The notes under the pieces: generated by a model
Told to the model about the DNA's origin: nothing
The model's input: the letters and a program-made list of their open reading frames with translations, nothing else
Database searches by the model: none
Position numbers and translations under genes: made by a program
Source: an uncultured Bacteroides sp.
Lineage (GTDB): Bacteria > Bacteroidota > Bacteroidia > Bacteroidales > Bacteroidaceae
Reading direction: 5' to 3'
Length of the DNA stretch: 54,131 bases
NCBI GenBank assembly: GCA_937890825.1
Contig: CALADS010000044.1
Span: forward strand, 1-54,131
Part shown: positions 27,506 to 36,885 of the stretch, piece by piece
How positions within the stretch are numbered: position 1 is the first letter of the stretch
Layout of the letters: the number at the start of each line of letters is the position of its first letter

Positions 27506-29857
27506 ATGAAGAACAGAAAGTGGGTTATTCTATTATTGCTGGTACAAGTATTCTTTACCGCTTGTAGCCGACAAGGGTTTGAGTTGTCGGCTGGGCATGG
27601 GGTGAAGATAGCGTGTGCCCAGTCAGAGGCTGTAGTGGTGAAGACGGCTTTGGAACTGCTGAATCGCGATGTGCAGGCAGTTCTGGCAACTTCTACAGAA
27701 ATCTTGTCGGACACTGCAGGTTGTGATGTTTGGGTGGGAACCATCGGGCAAAGTGAATGGCTCGAATCGGCAGGTATCGATTTTTCTGAAGTGAATGGTA
27801 AGACACAGGCTTTTGTATTGGCGGTGAATCCTGCCGGAAAACTGGTGATTGCCGGAACCGATAAGTGGGGAACGGCATACGGTATTATGGAATTGTCTCG
27901 TCTGCTAGGGGTATCTCCTTGGGAGTGGTGGGCCGATGTAACGCCGGTCGCCCGGAAGAAACTGGTGTTGTCTGCCGATACCCGTATCGTGCAATGGCCG
28001 TCGGTGGAATATCGAGGAATTTTCATCAATGACGAAGATTGGGGGCTGACTCCTTGGAGTTGGCGGAATTATGAGCCAACTGAGGTGAAAGGTCAGGTGG
28101 GACCTAAGACACATGCCCGGATTTTTGAATTGTTGCTTCGTTTGCGTGCCAATACCTTTTGGCCCGCCATGCATGAATGCACGGTACCTTTTTATTTTAC
28201 TCCCGGCAATAAAGAAATGGCCGATCGCTATGGTATCTTTATCGGAACTTCCCATTGTGAACCCATGATGAGAAATACCAACGGTGAATGGAAACGGGAT
28301 GGAAAAGGAGACTATGACTATGTGCATAACAGTGGGGAAGTATTAGAGTTTTGGGAAAAACGTATAAAAGAAGTGGCTTCATCGGATAATCTGTATACGC
28401 TGGGTATGCGCGGGGTGCATGATGGAGCCATGAATGGAGCCAAAACGATAGAAGAACAGAAAAAGGTGCTGACCCGGGTGCTGAAAGATCAGCGTGCGTT
28501 GTTGGCAAAGCATGTGAATGAAGATGTCACTCAAGTGCCGCAAGTGTTTATTCCCTATAAAGAGGTGCTGGATGTATATCGGGCTGGTTTGCAAGTACCC
28601 GATGAGGTGACCTTGATGTGGTGTGACGATAATTATGGCTATATCCGTCATTTTCCCACGGCAGAAGAGCGTGCGCGGAAGGGAGGAAACGGTCTGTATT
28701 ATCATGTGTCTTATTGGGGGCGTCCGCATGATTATCTTTGGCTGGGCACCACCCATCCGTCTTTGATTTATCAGCAGATGACTGAAGCCTATGAAAGAGG
28801 CATACAGAAAATGTGGGTGCTGAATGTGGGGGATATCAAACCGTCGGAATATCAGATGGAACTTTTTCTGGATATGGCCTGGAATATAAGTGCAGTCAAA
28901 ACTCAAGGTGTGAAAGCGCATTATCGGAATTTTCTGGAACGGGAATTTGGGCGTAGTATGGCCCGACATATCCAGCCGCTGATGCAGGAGCATTTTCGAC
29001 TATCATTTATCCGTAAACCGGAGTTTATGGGGAATACCCGTACGGAAGAACGGAATCCTTCCTATAAAATTGTCGGTGACCTGCCTTGGAGTGAAGCCGA
29101 GATACGGGAGCGGATGGAGGCTTATCAGCAACTGTCTGATGCGGTAGAAGTATGTGCGGCAGAAATACCCGCCTATAGGCAGGAGGCTTATTTTCAGTTG
29201 ATAAAATATCCGGTACAGGCAGCCGCACAGATGAATCGGAAAATGCTGGCTGCCCAACTGGCTCGGCATGGCAAAGCCGCTTGGAGCGAAAGCAAACAGG
29301 CGTATGACAGTATCGTAGCTTTAACCCGGCAATATAATACACCGAAGTGGAAGGGTATTATGGATTTCCGGCCGAGGCGTTTGCCGGTGTTTCAGCAGGT
29401 AGACCCAAGAGAGGTAAAGGATGACTTGCCGGAAAGAAAGCCATCGGTCTATTGCTGGAAGGGTACAGACTGCATAGAGGGAAGCCCGGTGGTGTATGAA
29501 GGGTTAGGGTATAGTGAACAGGCAGTAGAGGTATCTAAGGGGGAAGCATTGGTCTTTGAGTTTGATGATTGTGCTTCCGATTCTCTTCAGGTGGAAGTGC
29601 ATCTGCTACCTACCCATCCTGTAGACGGCAAACATCTGCGCTTTACCCTTGAGTTGGATAGCCAACTTACAGAACCGATTTCGTATGAATCTCGGGGGCG
29701 TAGTGAGGAATGGAAACAGAATGTACTTTCCAATCAGGCCATACGGCACATCAGTTTTCGAGTGAAGCCTCGGAATAAACACCGCTTGGTGTTCAGAAGT
29801 ATGGACGAGGGAGTGGTATTGGATCAGATTTTGCTGTATGAATGTATTATTAATTAA
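27506..29857 (+). CDS. GH115 family glycoside hydrolase (alpha-glucuronidase type), lipoprotein
   Basis: The 783-residue protein is a lipoprotein (FTAC, C20). Its length and conserved stretches (VEYRGIFINDEDWGL near 166, LRANTFWPAMHE near 213, WGRPHDYLWLGT near 407 and NVGDIKPSEYQMELFLDMAWN near 440) identify GH115. This family removes glucuronic or 4-O-methyl-glucuronic acid from xylan and, in some members, from arabinogalactan. Here the neighbours are rhamnogalacturonan enzymes, so a GlcA cap on pectin or arabinogalactan side chains is the likelier target. The usual extra C-terminal beta domain seems present but short. Confidence 0.88.
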   Translation: MKNRKWVILLLLVQVFFTACSRQGFELSAGHGVKIACAQSEAVVVKTALELLNRDVQAVLATSTEILSDTAGCDVWVGTIGQSEWLESAGIDFSEVNGKTQAFVLAVNPAGKLVIAGTDKWGTAYGIMELSRLLGVSPWEWWADVTPVARKKLVLSADTRIVQWPSVEYRGIFINDEDWGLTPWSWRNYEPTEVKGQVGPKTHARIFELLLRLRANTFWPAMHECTVPFYFTPGNKEMADRYGIFIGTSHCEPMMRNTNGEWKRDGKGDYDYVHNSGEVLEFWEKRIKEVASSDNLYTLGMRGVHDGAMNGAKTIEEQKKVLTRVLKDQRALLAKHVNEDVTQVPQVFIPYKEVLDVYRAGLQVPDEVTLMWCDDNYGYIRHFPTAEERARKGGNGLYYHVSYWGRPHDYLWLGTTHPSLIYQQMTEAYERGIQKMWVLNVGDIKPSEYQMELFLDMAWNISAVKTQGVKAHYRNFLEREFGRSMARHIQPLMQEHFRLSFIRKPEFMGNTRTEERNPSYKIVGDLPWSEAEIRERMEAYQQLSDAVEVCAAEIPAYRQEAYFQLIKYPVQAAAQMNRKMLAAQLARHGKAAWSESKQAYDSIVALTRQYNTPKWKGIMDFRPRRLPVFQQVDPREVKDDLPERKPSVYCWKGTDCIEGSPVVYEGLGYSEQAVEVSKGEALVFEFDDCASDSLQVEVHLLPTHPVDGKHLRFTLELDSQLTEPISYESRGRSEEWKQNVLSNQAIRHISFRVKPRNKHRLVFRSMDEGVVLDQILLYECIIN

Positions 29858-29873
29858 TTCAATCCTATAAGAT

Positions 29874-31253
29874 ATGTTGCGGAAATCTTTATTCAAATCA
29901 ATAGTAATGGGGGTGTCTTTTTGTGCTATAGCATCGTGTACCCAGCCTACTATGAAATATAATTGGTTGTCTGTAGAAGCTCCTTTCCCGATGGATTCCA
30001 TTCCTGAATGCATTTTCCCGACTCAAGATTTTTCCATTGTACAGTATGGGGCGATAGAAGGGGGGGAAGTGGTGAATACCGAGGCCATTAAAGCTGCTGT
30101 GCAGGCCTGTCATGAAGCAGGTGGAGGCAGGGTAGTAGTTCCTGCCGGTCAATGGCTCACAGGTCCCATTCATCTGAAGAGTCAGGTAAATCTTCATTTG
30201 GAAACTGGTGCTGTATTGTGTTTCACAGATAATCCGGAGGATTACTTGCCGGCTGTGATGACTTCGTGGGAAGGCTTGGAATGCTACAACTATTCTCCGT
30301 TGGTATATGCCATTGATTGCGAGAATGTAGCAATTACAGGAACTGGAACCTTGGCGCCGAAGATGGACACCTGGAAGGTGTGGTTCAAGCGGCCCCAAGC
30401 TCATCTGGATGCCCTGAAGAATTTATATACTCAGGCATCTACCGATGTGCCGGTAGAACAGCGGCAGATGGCAGAGGGCGAGAATCATCTGCGTCCTCAT
30501 CTGATTCATTTGAACCGATGCAGGAATGTGTTGCTCGATGGGTTTAAGATTCGCCAGAGTCCGTTTTGGACTATTCACCTATATATGTGCGATGGAGGTA
30601 TTGTGCGCAATTTAGACGTAAAAGCTCATGGACATAATAATGACGGTATAGATTTGGAAATGAGCCGGAATTTTTTGGTAGAGAATTGTGTGTTCGACCA
30701 GGGGGATGATGCGGTGGTAATAAAGTCCGGAAGAAATCAGGATGCCTGGCGGTTGAACACACCGTGTGAGAATATTGTAATCCGTCATTGCGATATACTG
30801 AAAGGACATACGTTGCTGGGCATTGGCAGCGAGATGTCGGCCGGGGTAAGAAACATTTATATGCATCATTGTACGGCTGCCGATTCGGTATTCCGGGTGT
30901 TTTATGCTAAGACCAACCATCGCAGAGGTGGTTTCATCGAGAATATTTGGATGAAGAACATCAAGGCTGGCAAGATGCAGCGGGTGGTGGAAGTAGACAC
31001 GGATGTTTTGTATCAATGGCGAAATCTGGTGCCCACGTATAAAGATAGCATTACCCGCATTCAAGGACTGTATATCGACAGTGTGGAGTGCGAGCGTACA
31101 GAAGCCATTTATGATTTGAAGGGAGATGCCCGCTTGCCTATTCAGAAAGTTGATATCAGAAATATCACTGTGGGTGAGGTGACAAAATTTGTAAAGAATG
31201 TGGTGAATGCAGAGGAAGTTGTAGAAGAGAATCTTATTTATCAAATGAAATAA
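29874..31253 (+). CDS. GH28 family polygalacturonase-like glycosidase, lipoprotein
   Basis: This 459-residue protein has a lipobox at C22 (AIASC) and a parallel beta-helix. The GH28 catalytic signature is recognisable: NNDGID (255-260) in place of NTDG.D, GDD with D278 and D279, and GH (311-312). Family members hydrolyse alpha-1,4 galacturonan, rhamnogalacturonan or exo-linked GalA by inversion. Given PL11 and GH105 next door, a rhamnogalacturonan/exo-GalA role is likely; the exact linkage cannot be read. It starts 17 bp after the GH115 stop and ends 4 bp before PL11. Confidence 0.88.
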   Translation: MLRKSLFKSIVMGVSFCAIASCTQPTMKYNWLSVEAPFPMDSIPECIFPTQDFSIVQYGAIEGGEVVNTEAIKAAVQACHEAGGGRVVVPAGQWLTGPIHLKSQVNLHLETGAVLCFTDNPEDYLPAVMTSWEGLECYNYSPLVYAIDCENVAITGTGTLAPKMDTWKVWFKRPQAHLDALKNLYTQASTDVPVEQRQMAEGENHLRPHLIHLNRCRNVLLDGFKIRQSPFWTIHLYMCDGGIVRNLDVKAHGHNNDGIDLEMSRNFLVENCVFDQGDDAVVIKSGRNQDAWRLNTPCENIVIRHCDILKGHTLLGIGSEMSAGVRNIYMHHCTAADSVFRVFYAKTNHRRGGFIENIWMKNIKAGKMQRVVEVDTDVLYQWRNLVPTYKDSITRIQGLYIDSVECERTEAIYDLKGDARLPIQKVDIRNITVGEVTKFVKNVVNAEEVVEENLIYQMK

Positions 31254-31256
31254 ATT

Positions 31257-33131
31257 ATGAGAACATGGAATAGATTGGGAGGCTGGTTGATAGCCTTGGG
31301 AGTAGCCACCTCGGCCGTTGCACAGGTAGGTCGTGGCGTGGTAGCTGTTCGGGAGAATGCGTCGCAAGTAGTAGTATCTTGGCGTTATTTGTCGTCCGAC
31401 CCTATGAATACTGCGTTTAATCTGTATCGCAACGGGCAGAAAATAGCCGAAGTACCGGCTTCTACCGGAACTTTTTACCGGGATGCGTATTCGGGCGATG
31501 CTTCGGCTTGCTATGAAGTAAGACCGGTGGTACATGGAAAGGAAACCGGCAAGGTAGCCGGCAGCTACACATTGCCTGCCCATGCTCCGCTGGGTTATGT
31601 GGATATACCTCTGGATAAACCGGCCGATGGGGTGACTCCTGCCGGAGATTCTTATACTTACTCTGCCAACGATGCTTCTATCGGCGATGTAGACGGTGAT
31701 GGCGAGCCGGAAATCATTTTGAAATGGGACCCTTCCAATGCCCACGATAATTCGCACGACGGGTATACCGGAAATGTGCTGCTGGATTGTTACCGATTGA
31801 CGGGAGAAAAACTGTGGCGCATAGATTTAGGGCATAATGTACGTGCAGGGGCACATTATACCCAATTCATGGTATTCGACCTGAATGGTGACGGCCGGGC
31901 GGAAGTAGTGATGAAAACATCAGACGGAACGGTAGACGGAACCGGCAAGGTAATCGGTGATGCGAAGGCTGATTATCGTGAAGCAGGAATAGTCAATAAA
32001 GAACACCCCGACAGAACCCCGCAGAATCAAGGACGCATTCTGACAGGCAATGAATACCTGACCGTGTTCAATGGCTTGACGGGTGCTGCCATGGCTACCG
32101 TTGATTATATACCTGCCCGCGGTAAGCTGGCCGACTGGGGAGATACACGGGCCAACCGCAGCGACCGTTTTCTGGCTTGTGTGGCTTATCTGGATGGCGT
32201 TCATCCCAGCGTGGTGATGTGTCGCGGATATTACACCCGTACCGTCTTGGCTGCTTATGATTGGGATGGCAAGCAACTGAAATCCCGTTGGGTATTCGAC
32301 AGTAACCAGCCGGGCTGTGCCGACTATGCCGGGCAGGGTAACCACAACCTGCGCGTGGGCGATGTAGATGGAGATGGCTGTGACGAGATCATTTATGGTT
32401 CTTGTGCCATAGACCACGACGGTAAGGGATTGTATTCTACCCGTATGGGGCATGGAGATGCCATACATCTCACTCAATTCTCATTGGATTTAAAAGGACT
32501 TCAAGTATGGGACTGTCATGAAAATCGGAAAGATGGTTCTACTTTCCGTGATGCAGCTACCGGCAAGGTGCTGTTTCAAGAGAAAAGTCCGATGGATGTG
32601 GGACGCTGCATGGCAGCAGATATAGACCCTCGTCATCCGGGTGTAGAAATGTGGTCGCTGGATTCCAAGGGAATCCGGAATTTCCGCGGAGAAATTATTC
32701 GTCCCAGTATCAAGGGCATCTCGGTCAATATGGCTGTGTGGTGGGATGGTGATTTATTGCGTGAATTGCTGGATAAAAATAAAATCAGTAAGTATGATTG
32801 GGAAGAGGATGTATGCCGTCCCATCATGGAATTCCAAGATTGCGCTTTCAATAACGGTACCAAATCGAATCCTTGTCTACAGGGAGATATTACGGGCGAT
32901 TGGCGCGAGGAAGTATTGGTACGTACCGAGGATAGTAAATCGCTGAGGCTGTATGTATCGCCGATACCTACCGATTATCGCTTTCACACCTTCCTGGAAG
33001 ACCGTGTCTATCGCATCAGTATAGCCACTCAGAATGTGGCATATAATCAGCCTACCCAGCCGGGATTCTATTTTGGTCCTGACTTGCACGAAGGGCTGTT
33101 TAGAGGTTACGATTTCACAAATAAAAAATGA
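31257..33131 (+). CDS. PL11 family rhamnogalacturonan endolyase
   Basis: The 624-residue secreted protein has a signal peptide cut near A22. After an N-terminal beta domain (about 23-110) comes the eight-bladed propeller of PL11, with repeated calcium-type loops such as DVDGDGEPEI (144-153), DLNGDGRAEV and DVDGDGCDEI. It resembles Bacillus YesW/YesX. It cleaves the Rha-GalA backbone of rhamnogalacturonan I by beta-elimination, leaving an unsaturated uronate at the new non-reducing end, the substrate of the GH105 encoded 9 bp downstream. Confidence 0.92.
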   Translation: MRTWNRLGGWLIALGVATSAVAQVGRGVVAVRENASQVVVSWRYLSSDPMNTAFNLYRNGQKIAEVPASTGTFYRDAYSGDASACYEVRPVVHGKETGKVAGSYTLPAHAPLGYVDIPLDKPADGVTPAGDSYTYSANDASIGDVDGDGEPEIILKWDPSNAHDNSHDGYTGNVLLDCYRLTGEKLWRIDLGHNVRAGAHYTQFMVFDLNGDGRAEVVMKTSDGTVDGTGKVIGDAKADYREAGIVNKEHPDRTPQNQGRILTGNEYLTVFNGLTGAAMATVDYIPARGKLADWGDTRANRSDRFLACVAYLDGVHPSVVMCRGYYTRTVLAAYDWDGKQLKSRWVFDSNQPGCADYAGQGNHNLRVGDVDGDGCDEIIYGSCAIDHDGKGLYSTRMGHGDAIHLTQFSLDLKGLQVWDCHENRKDGSTFRDAATGKVLFQEKSPMDVGRCMAADIDPRHPGVEMWSLDSKGIRNFRGEIIRPSIKGISVNMAVWWDGDLLRELLDKNKISKYDWEEDVCRPIMEFQDCAFNNGTKSNPCLQGDITGDWREEVLVRTEDSKSLRLYVSPIPTDYRFHTFLEDRVYRISIATQNVAYNQPTQPGFYFGPDLHEGLFRGYDFTNKK

Positions 33132-33139
33132 TATAGTTT

Positions 33140-34543
33140 ATGAATCTGAAAGCATTAAGTATGACGGGTATCCTATTATTGGCTGCAAGTGCCGGGGGAT
33201 ATGCCCAAAAAAAGAAAACTGTGGTAAATGACTCGAATACTCCGCTGCATCTGTTGCAGCCGGATTATAAAGTTCCGTATGGTGTGATAACTACCGAGAA
33301 TATTAAAGCCGACCTGGATAGAGTGCTTCACTATCTGGAGCAGAGTACGCCTACCCGTGTGGTCAATAAGAAGTCGGGCAAGGTGGTAGAAGATTACGCT
33401 TCTATTGATGCCGATTCTCAGTTGGAAAGAGGGGCTTTTCGCTTGGCTAGCTATGAGTGGGGAGTGACGTATTCGGCTATGTTGGCTGCCGCTGAAGCTA
33501 CGGGCGATGCCTCGTATCTGAATTATGTAAAGGAACGTTTCAATTTTTTGGCAGCAGTGGCTCCTCATTTTCGCAAGGTACTGGAAGCATCCGGTAATAT
33601 TGACCCTCAGATGAAGCAGATTCTTACACCACATGCTTTGGATGATGCCGGTGCCGTATGTGCAGCCATGGTAAAGATGCAACTAAAAGATTCGTCCATC
33701 GATTTGAAACCACTGATTGAGAATTATATGGATTTCATCTTGCATAAAGAATACCGCTTGGCCGATGGAACCTTTGCCCGTACCCGCCCTCAGCACAATA
33801 CGTTGTGGTTGGATGATATGTTTATGGGTATTCCTCCGATAGCCTGGTACTCACAATTGGCGGGTGACAAGAAGCAGGCTTGTCTGGCTGAATCGGTTCG
33901 ACAGATATTGCAGTTTGCCGACCGTATGTGGGTGCCCGAGAAAAAACTGTTCCGTCACGGATGGGTAGAAGGTATGCAAGACCATCCGGCTTTTCATTGG
34001 GGACGGGCCAACGGCTGGGCGTTGCTCACCATGTGTGAGGTATTGGATGTGCTGCCTGAGAATTATCCGCAGCGCGATGAAATCATGCAACTGTTCCGCG
34101 AGCATGTCCGTGGACTGGCTGCCTGTCAAAGCGGGGAAGGATTTTGGCATCAGTTGCTGGATAGGAACGACTCTTATCTGGAAACTTCTGCTACGGCCAT
34201 TTATGTATACTGTATAGCCCATGCCATCAATAAAGGCTGGCTGGATGCTATGGCCTACGGTCCTGTGGCTCAATTGGGTTGGCACGCCGTTTCTACCCAA
34301 ATCAATGATGAGGGACAGGTAGAGGGCACTTGTGTAGGCACCGGTATGGCATTCGACCCGGCATTCTATTATTACCGTCCGGTAAATGTCTATGCTGCCC
34401 ATGGTTATGGACCGGTGATTTGGGCGGGTGCAGAGATGATTCAACTGCTGAAAAAGCAACATCCGAAGATGAACGACAGTGCCGTACAGTTTTATCGTAC
34501 CGAGCAGAAGACCACTGCGCCTATCTTCCATGTGGAAGACTGA
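33140..34543 (+). CDS. GH105 unsaturated rhamnogalacturonyl hydrolase
   Basis: This 467-residue (alpha/alpha)6-barrel enzyme has a signal peptide (cut near A22-Q23), so it probably works in the periplasm. GH105 features are LDDAGA (D168/D169, matching the catalytic Asp of YteR), LWLDDMFMG, HPAFHWGRANGW and the late SYLETSATA segment. It adds water to the unsaturated galacturonyl unit left by PL11, releasing rhamnose-ended fragments. It sits between PL11 and the rhamnose mutarotase gene, which fits a complete backbone route. Confidence 0.92.
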   Translation: MNLKALSMTGILLLAASAGGYAQKKKTVVNDSNTPLHLLQPDYKVPYGVITTENIKADLDRVLHYLEQSTPTRVVNKKSGKVVEDYASIDADSQLERGAFRLASYEWGVTYSAMLAAAEATGDASYLNYVKERFNFLAAVAPHFRKVLEASGNIDPQMKQILTPHALDDAGAVCAAMVKMQLKDSSIDLKPLIENYMDFILHKEYRLADGTFARTRPQHNTLWLDDMFMGIPPIAWYSQLAGDKKQACLAESVRQILQFADRMWVPEKKLFRHGWVEGMQDHPAFHWGRANGWALLTMCEVLDVLPENYPQRDEIMQLFREHVRGLAACQSGEGFWHQLLDRNDSYLETSATAIYVYCIAHAINKGWLDAMAYGPVAQLGWHAVSTQINDEGQVEGTCVGTGMAFDPAFYYYRPVNVYAAHGYGPVIWAGAEMIQLLKKQHPKMNDSAVQFYRTEQKTTAPIFHVED

Positions 34544-34595
34544 ATCCATACCATCGTGTAATTATATACATTATAACAATAATAATAATAGTACC

Positions 34596-34910
34596 ATGAA
34601 ACGAGAAGCTTTTAAAATGTTCTTGAAGCCAGGCTTCGAGAAAGAGTATGAGAGAAGACATGCCGCTATTTGGCCGGAGTTAAAGAAGATGCTTTCTGAG
34701 GGCGGAGTGTACGACTATTCCATCTATTGGGACAGAGATACCAACATTCTGTTTGCCTGTCAGAAGACTAAAGGAGAAGAATCTTCGCAAGATATGGGAA
34801 CGAATCCCATTGTTCAGAAATGGTGGGATTATATGGCAGATATCATGGAGGTAAATCCCGATAATTCGCCAGTAACCATTCCGTTGCCCGAAGTATTCCA
34901 CATGGATTAG
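34596..34910 (+). CDS. rhaM: L-rhamnose mutarotase
   Basis: The 104-residue cytoplasmic enzyme interconverts alpha and beta anomers of L-rhamnose before isomerisation. It matches the family throughout: FKMFLKPGFEKEYERRHAAIWPE-type N-terminus, H22 (the known catalytic position), DYSIYWD, and the WWDYMADIMEVN segment before the C-terminus. I took the ATG at 34596; an upstream in-frame start would lie within the GH105 gene and add an unrelated N-terminus. It closes the PUL and points to rhamnose as a product. Genes for rhamnose isomerase, kinase and aldolase are not in the window. Confidence 0.95.
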   Translation: MKREAFKMFLKPGFEKEYERRHAAIWPELKKMLSEGGVYDYSIYWDRDTNILFACQKTKGEESSQDMGTNPIVQKWWDYMADIMEVNPDNSPVTIPLPEVFHMD

Positions 34911-34934
34911 ACTTAATTGTTCCGAGAATATGGC

Positions 34935-35034
34935 ATAAAACTATAAACGGCACTGCCGTTTGTACAAGCGCCGCCGCCGTTTATATAAGCAGCAGTGCCG
35001 TTTGTATAAACGACGGTGCCGTTTATAGTTTTAT
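34935..35034. repeat. 100-bp palindromic element of four 21-bp units
   Basis: Four head-to-tail 21-bp units (34945-34965, 34966-34986, 34987-35007, 35008-35028) share GCCGTTT followed by [AG]TA. The whole is bounded by a perfect 19-bp inverted repeat (34935-34953 with 35016-35034, ATAAAACTATAAACGGCAC and its complement). It is GC-rich in AT-rich surroundings. It can fold into one long hairpin and may end the PUL transcript. Confidence 0.8.
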
Positions 35035-35204
35035 ATAAAGGTATTCCGATTCCTATGGCAGTTGCAGCATTTTTTGTATTTGTTTCTCAGAAAGAAAATA
35101 CAAAGGAAGCATATATATTAATAACAGATGCAGAAATTATGTTTATCCGGTTGCATCGTTCACAGTTCATGGATTCATTATAATTCGTTTTTTTGTTTGT
35201 TTTG

Positions 35205-35273
35205 CTTGTTGGAATAAAAAAAAGTAATTCCTTTGCATATCGGAAAATGATATAGGCTCATCGAAATTCCCTA
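35205..35273 (+). promoter_or_regulatory. Promoter and TATCG operator of the CPBP-MBL-VOC operon
   Basis: CTTG (35205-35208), 19 bp, TTCCTTTG (35228-35235). The degenerate palindrome TATCGGAAAATGATA (35238-35252) covers the expected start site. A second partial site CATCG-AAATT begins 21 bp after the first. The same arrangement recurs at 37400-37468. The stretch 35035-35204 holds nothing recognised. Confidence 0.65.
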
Positions 35274-35307
35274 CAGGGGCGTATGGGCTAAAATAAAATT
35301 GGATAGT

Positions 35308-36072
35308 ATGAAAGCGGCAATTAAATTAGTGTTGGTCTATTTTTTGTTTCAGTTTCTGGGTGCATTTACCGGTGGCATGCTGACCATGCTTTATAACTAC
35401 CTTACTTCCGGTAGCTTGGACATCGCCCAAGTGGAGCATTATGAACGCTCGTCCACCTTATTATTGGGCTTTATTTATATGATGATTTACTTTTATATGG
35501 CCGGCTATCTGAAGGATTGGAGAGAGCAGTTGGCTCCGCTTTCTGCAGCGACCTTAATCTGGAGTTTTCTGGGCGGTGTGGCCATGGTCTATCTGTCGGA
35601 TACCGTGGTGTCGCAGATGACTTTCCTGCCCGACCTTATGAAAGAGACTTTTGAATCCTTGCAGTTGGGTTGGTTGGGCATTCTCTGTATCTCAGTGTTA
35701 GGCCCTATTCTGGAAGAACTGCTGTTTCGCGGTGCCATCACGAAAGTCTTGCTAGAGAAATATGAATCCACTACGGCTATTCTCTTGTCCGGTTTGATAT
35801 TCGGTATCTTTCATATCAATCCGGTACAGGTGGTCAGTGCCACGCTGGCCGGTTTCTTTTTTGCCTGGCTGTATTATAAGACCCGTAATCTGCTGCCCTG
35901 TATCCTGATTCATATCTTCAATAACAGTCTGTCGGTATACCTCACGAAAACGTATCCGGAGGTGGAAACTACGGCAGAATTGATTGGCACCGCCTGGACT
36001 GTGGTGCTTTGTGCCGTATCGGCCGTGGTGCTGGTGCTGGCTGTGAAGCAACTGAACCGGAAGAACTGGTAA
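35308..36072 (+). CDS. CPBP family intramembrane glutamic protease
   Basis: The 254-residue protein has about seven hydrophobic helices and the three motifs of the CPBP/Abi (Rce1-like) family: EELLFR (E136, E137, R141), FGIFH (H169) and HIFNN (H202, N206). These form the active site inside the membrane. Such proteins process prenylated or secreted peptides, or act in bacteriocin self-immunity; no substrate is evident here. The ATG at 35308 is preferred to a TTG three codons earlier. It leads an operon with MBL and VOC genes (44 and 46-bp gaps). Confidence 0.9.
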   Translation: MKAAIKLVLVYFLFQFLGAFTGGMLTMLYNYLTSGSLDIAQVEHYERSSTLLLGFIYMMIYFYMAGYLKDWREQLAPLSAATLIWSFLGGVAMVYLSDTVVSQMTFLPDLMKETFESLQLGWLGILCISVLGPILEELLFRGAITKVLLEKYESTTAILLSGLIFGIFHINPVQVVSATLAGFFFAWLYYKTRNLLPCILIHIFNNSLSVYLTKTYPEVETTAELIGTAWTVVLCAVSAVVLVLAVKQLNRKNW

Positions 36073-36116
36073 CCGTATATTGGGGCACTGAATATACTAT
36101 ATATCCTCATTATCCT

Positions 36117-36839
36117 ATGGAAATAATCTATTTGTATCATAGCGGATTTGCTATACTGACCCACGATATAGTGGTTATAATCGATTTCTTTGAAGACTCC
36201 GAATCCGTATCCAGCGGTATTGTTCATGATACATTGCTGTCTAAAAATGTTCCCATGTATGTACTTTCCAGTCATTTTCATGCAGACCACTTTAACAGAC
36301 AGGTACTGGAGTGGAAAAAACAAAAGGACGATATTAAATACATATTTTCGCACGATATTTATAAAAGAAGAAAAATAGAGAAAGAGGCGGCCGTCTGGTT
36401 GAAAAAAGGAGAGGTATATGCAGATGATTATATAAAGGTCACCGCTTTCGGCTCTACCGATGTAGGCATTTCATTTATGATAGAAGTAGAGGGGAAAACC
36501 CTCTTTCATGCCGGTGATTTGAATAACTGGCATTGGATGGATGAAAGTCCGGAAGAGGAATGGACGAGGGATGAACAGAAATTCCTGAAGGAACTGAATC
36601 TCATTCAAGAGAAATTTCATCAGGTAGATGTGGCCCTGTTCCCAATCGACCCGCGTCTGGGGAAAGAATATATGCGCGGAGGGAAACAGTTTATCCATGC
36701 CATACAGACATCCACCTTCCTTCCGATGCATTTCTGGAATGATTATGCTGCTGCCAATGTGTTTCAGGAGTATGCCCGGCTGCATGCTGTCAACGCTCCT
36801 GAAATCCATCACCGGGGGCAGGTCTTTGCTGATTTATAA
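36117..36839 (+). CDS. MBL fold metallo-hydrolase
   Basis: The 240-residue protein has the metal-binding motif HFHADH (H53, H55, D57, H58). A later FHAGDLNNWHW segment supplies another ligand pair, and a C-terminal MHFW motif follows. This compact UlaG/YtnP-like layout suggests a single-domain hydrolase of unknown substrate. I chose the ATG at 36117, since upstream in-frame codons lie within the CPBP gene. It lies 44 bp after CPBP and 46 bp before VOC, in one transcript. Confidence 0.88.
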   Translation: MEIIYLYHSGFAILTHDIVVIIDFFEDSESVSSGIVHDTLLSKNVPMYVLSSHFHADHFNRQVLEWKKQKDDIKYIFSHDIYKRRKIEKEAAVWLKKGEVYADDYIKVTAFGSTDVGISFMIEVEGKTLFHAGDLNNWHWMDESPEEEWTRDEQKFLKELNLIQEKFHQVDVALFPIDPRLGKEYMRGGKQFIHAIQTSTFLPMHFWNDYAAANVFQEYARLHAVNAPEIHHRGQVFADL

Positions 36840-36885
36840 TAGTTTTTAATCACCATAAGTTTTCTAACAAATAAAAAGAATAGGT

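Noticed and set aside
30612..31757. Long antisense open frame (381 codons) opposite GH28 and PL11
   Set aside because: No recognisable domain; it spans two well-identified genes on the other strand.
34566..34591. AAT microsatellite before rhaM
   Set aside because: Only about four repeats in an AT-rich gap; no sign of a phase-variation tract.
34945..35028. CRISPR array
   Set aside because: The units are contiguous 21-mers without unique spacers, and no cas genes are present.
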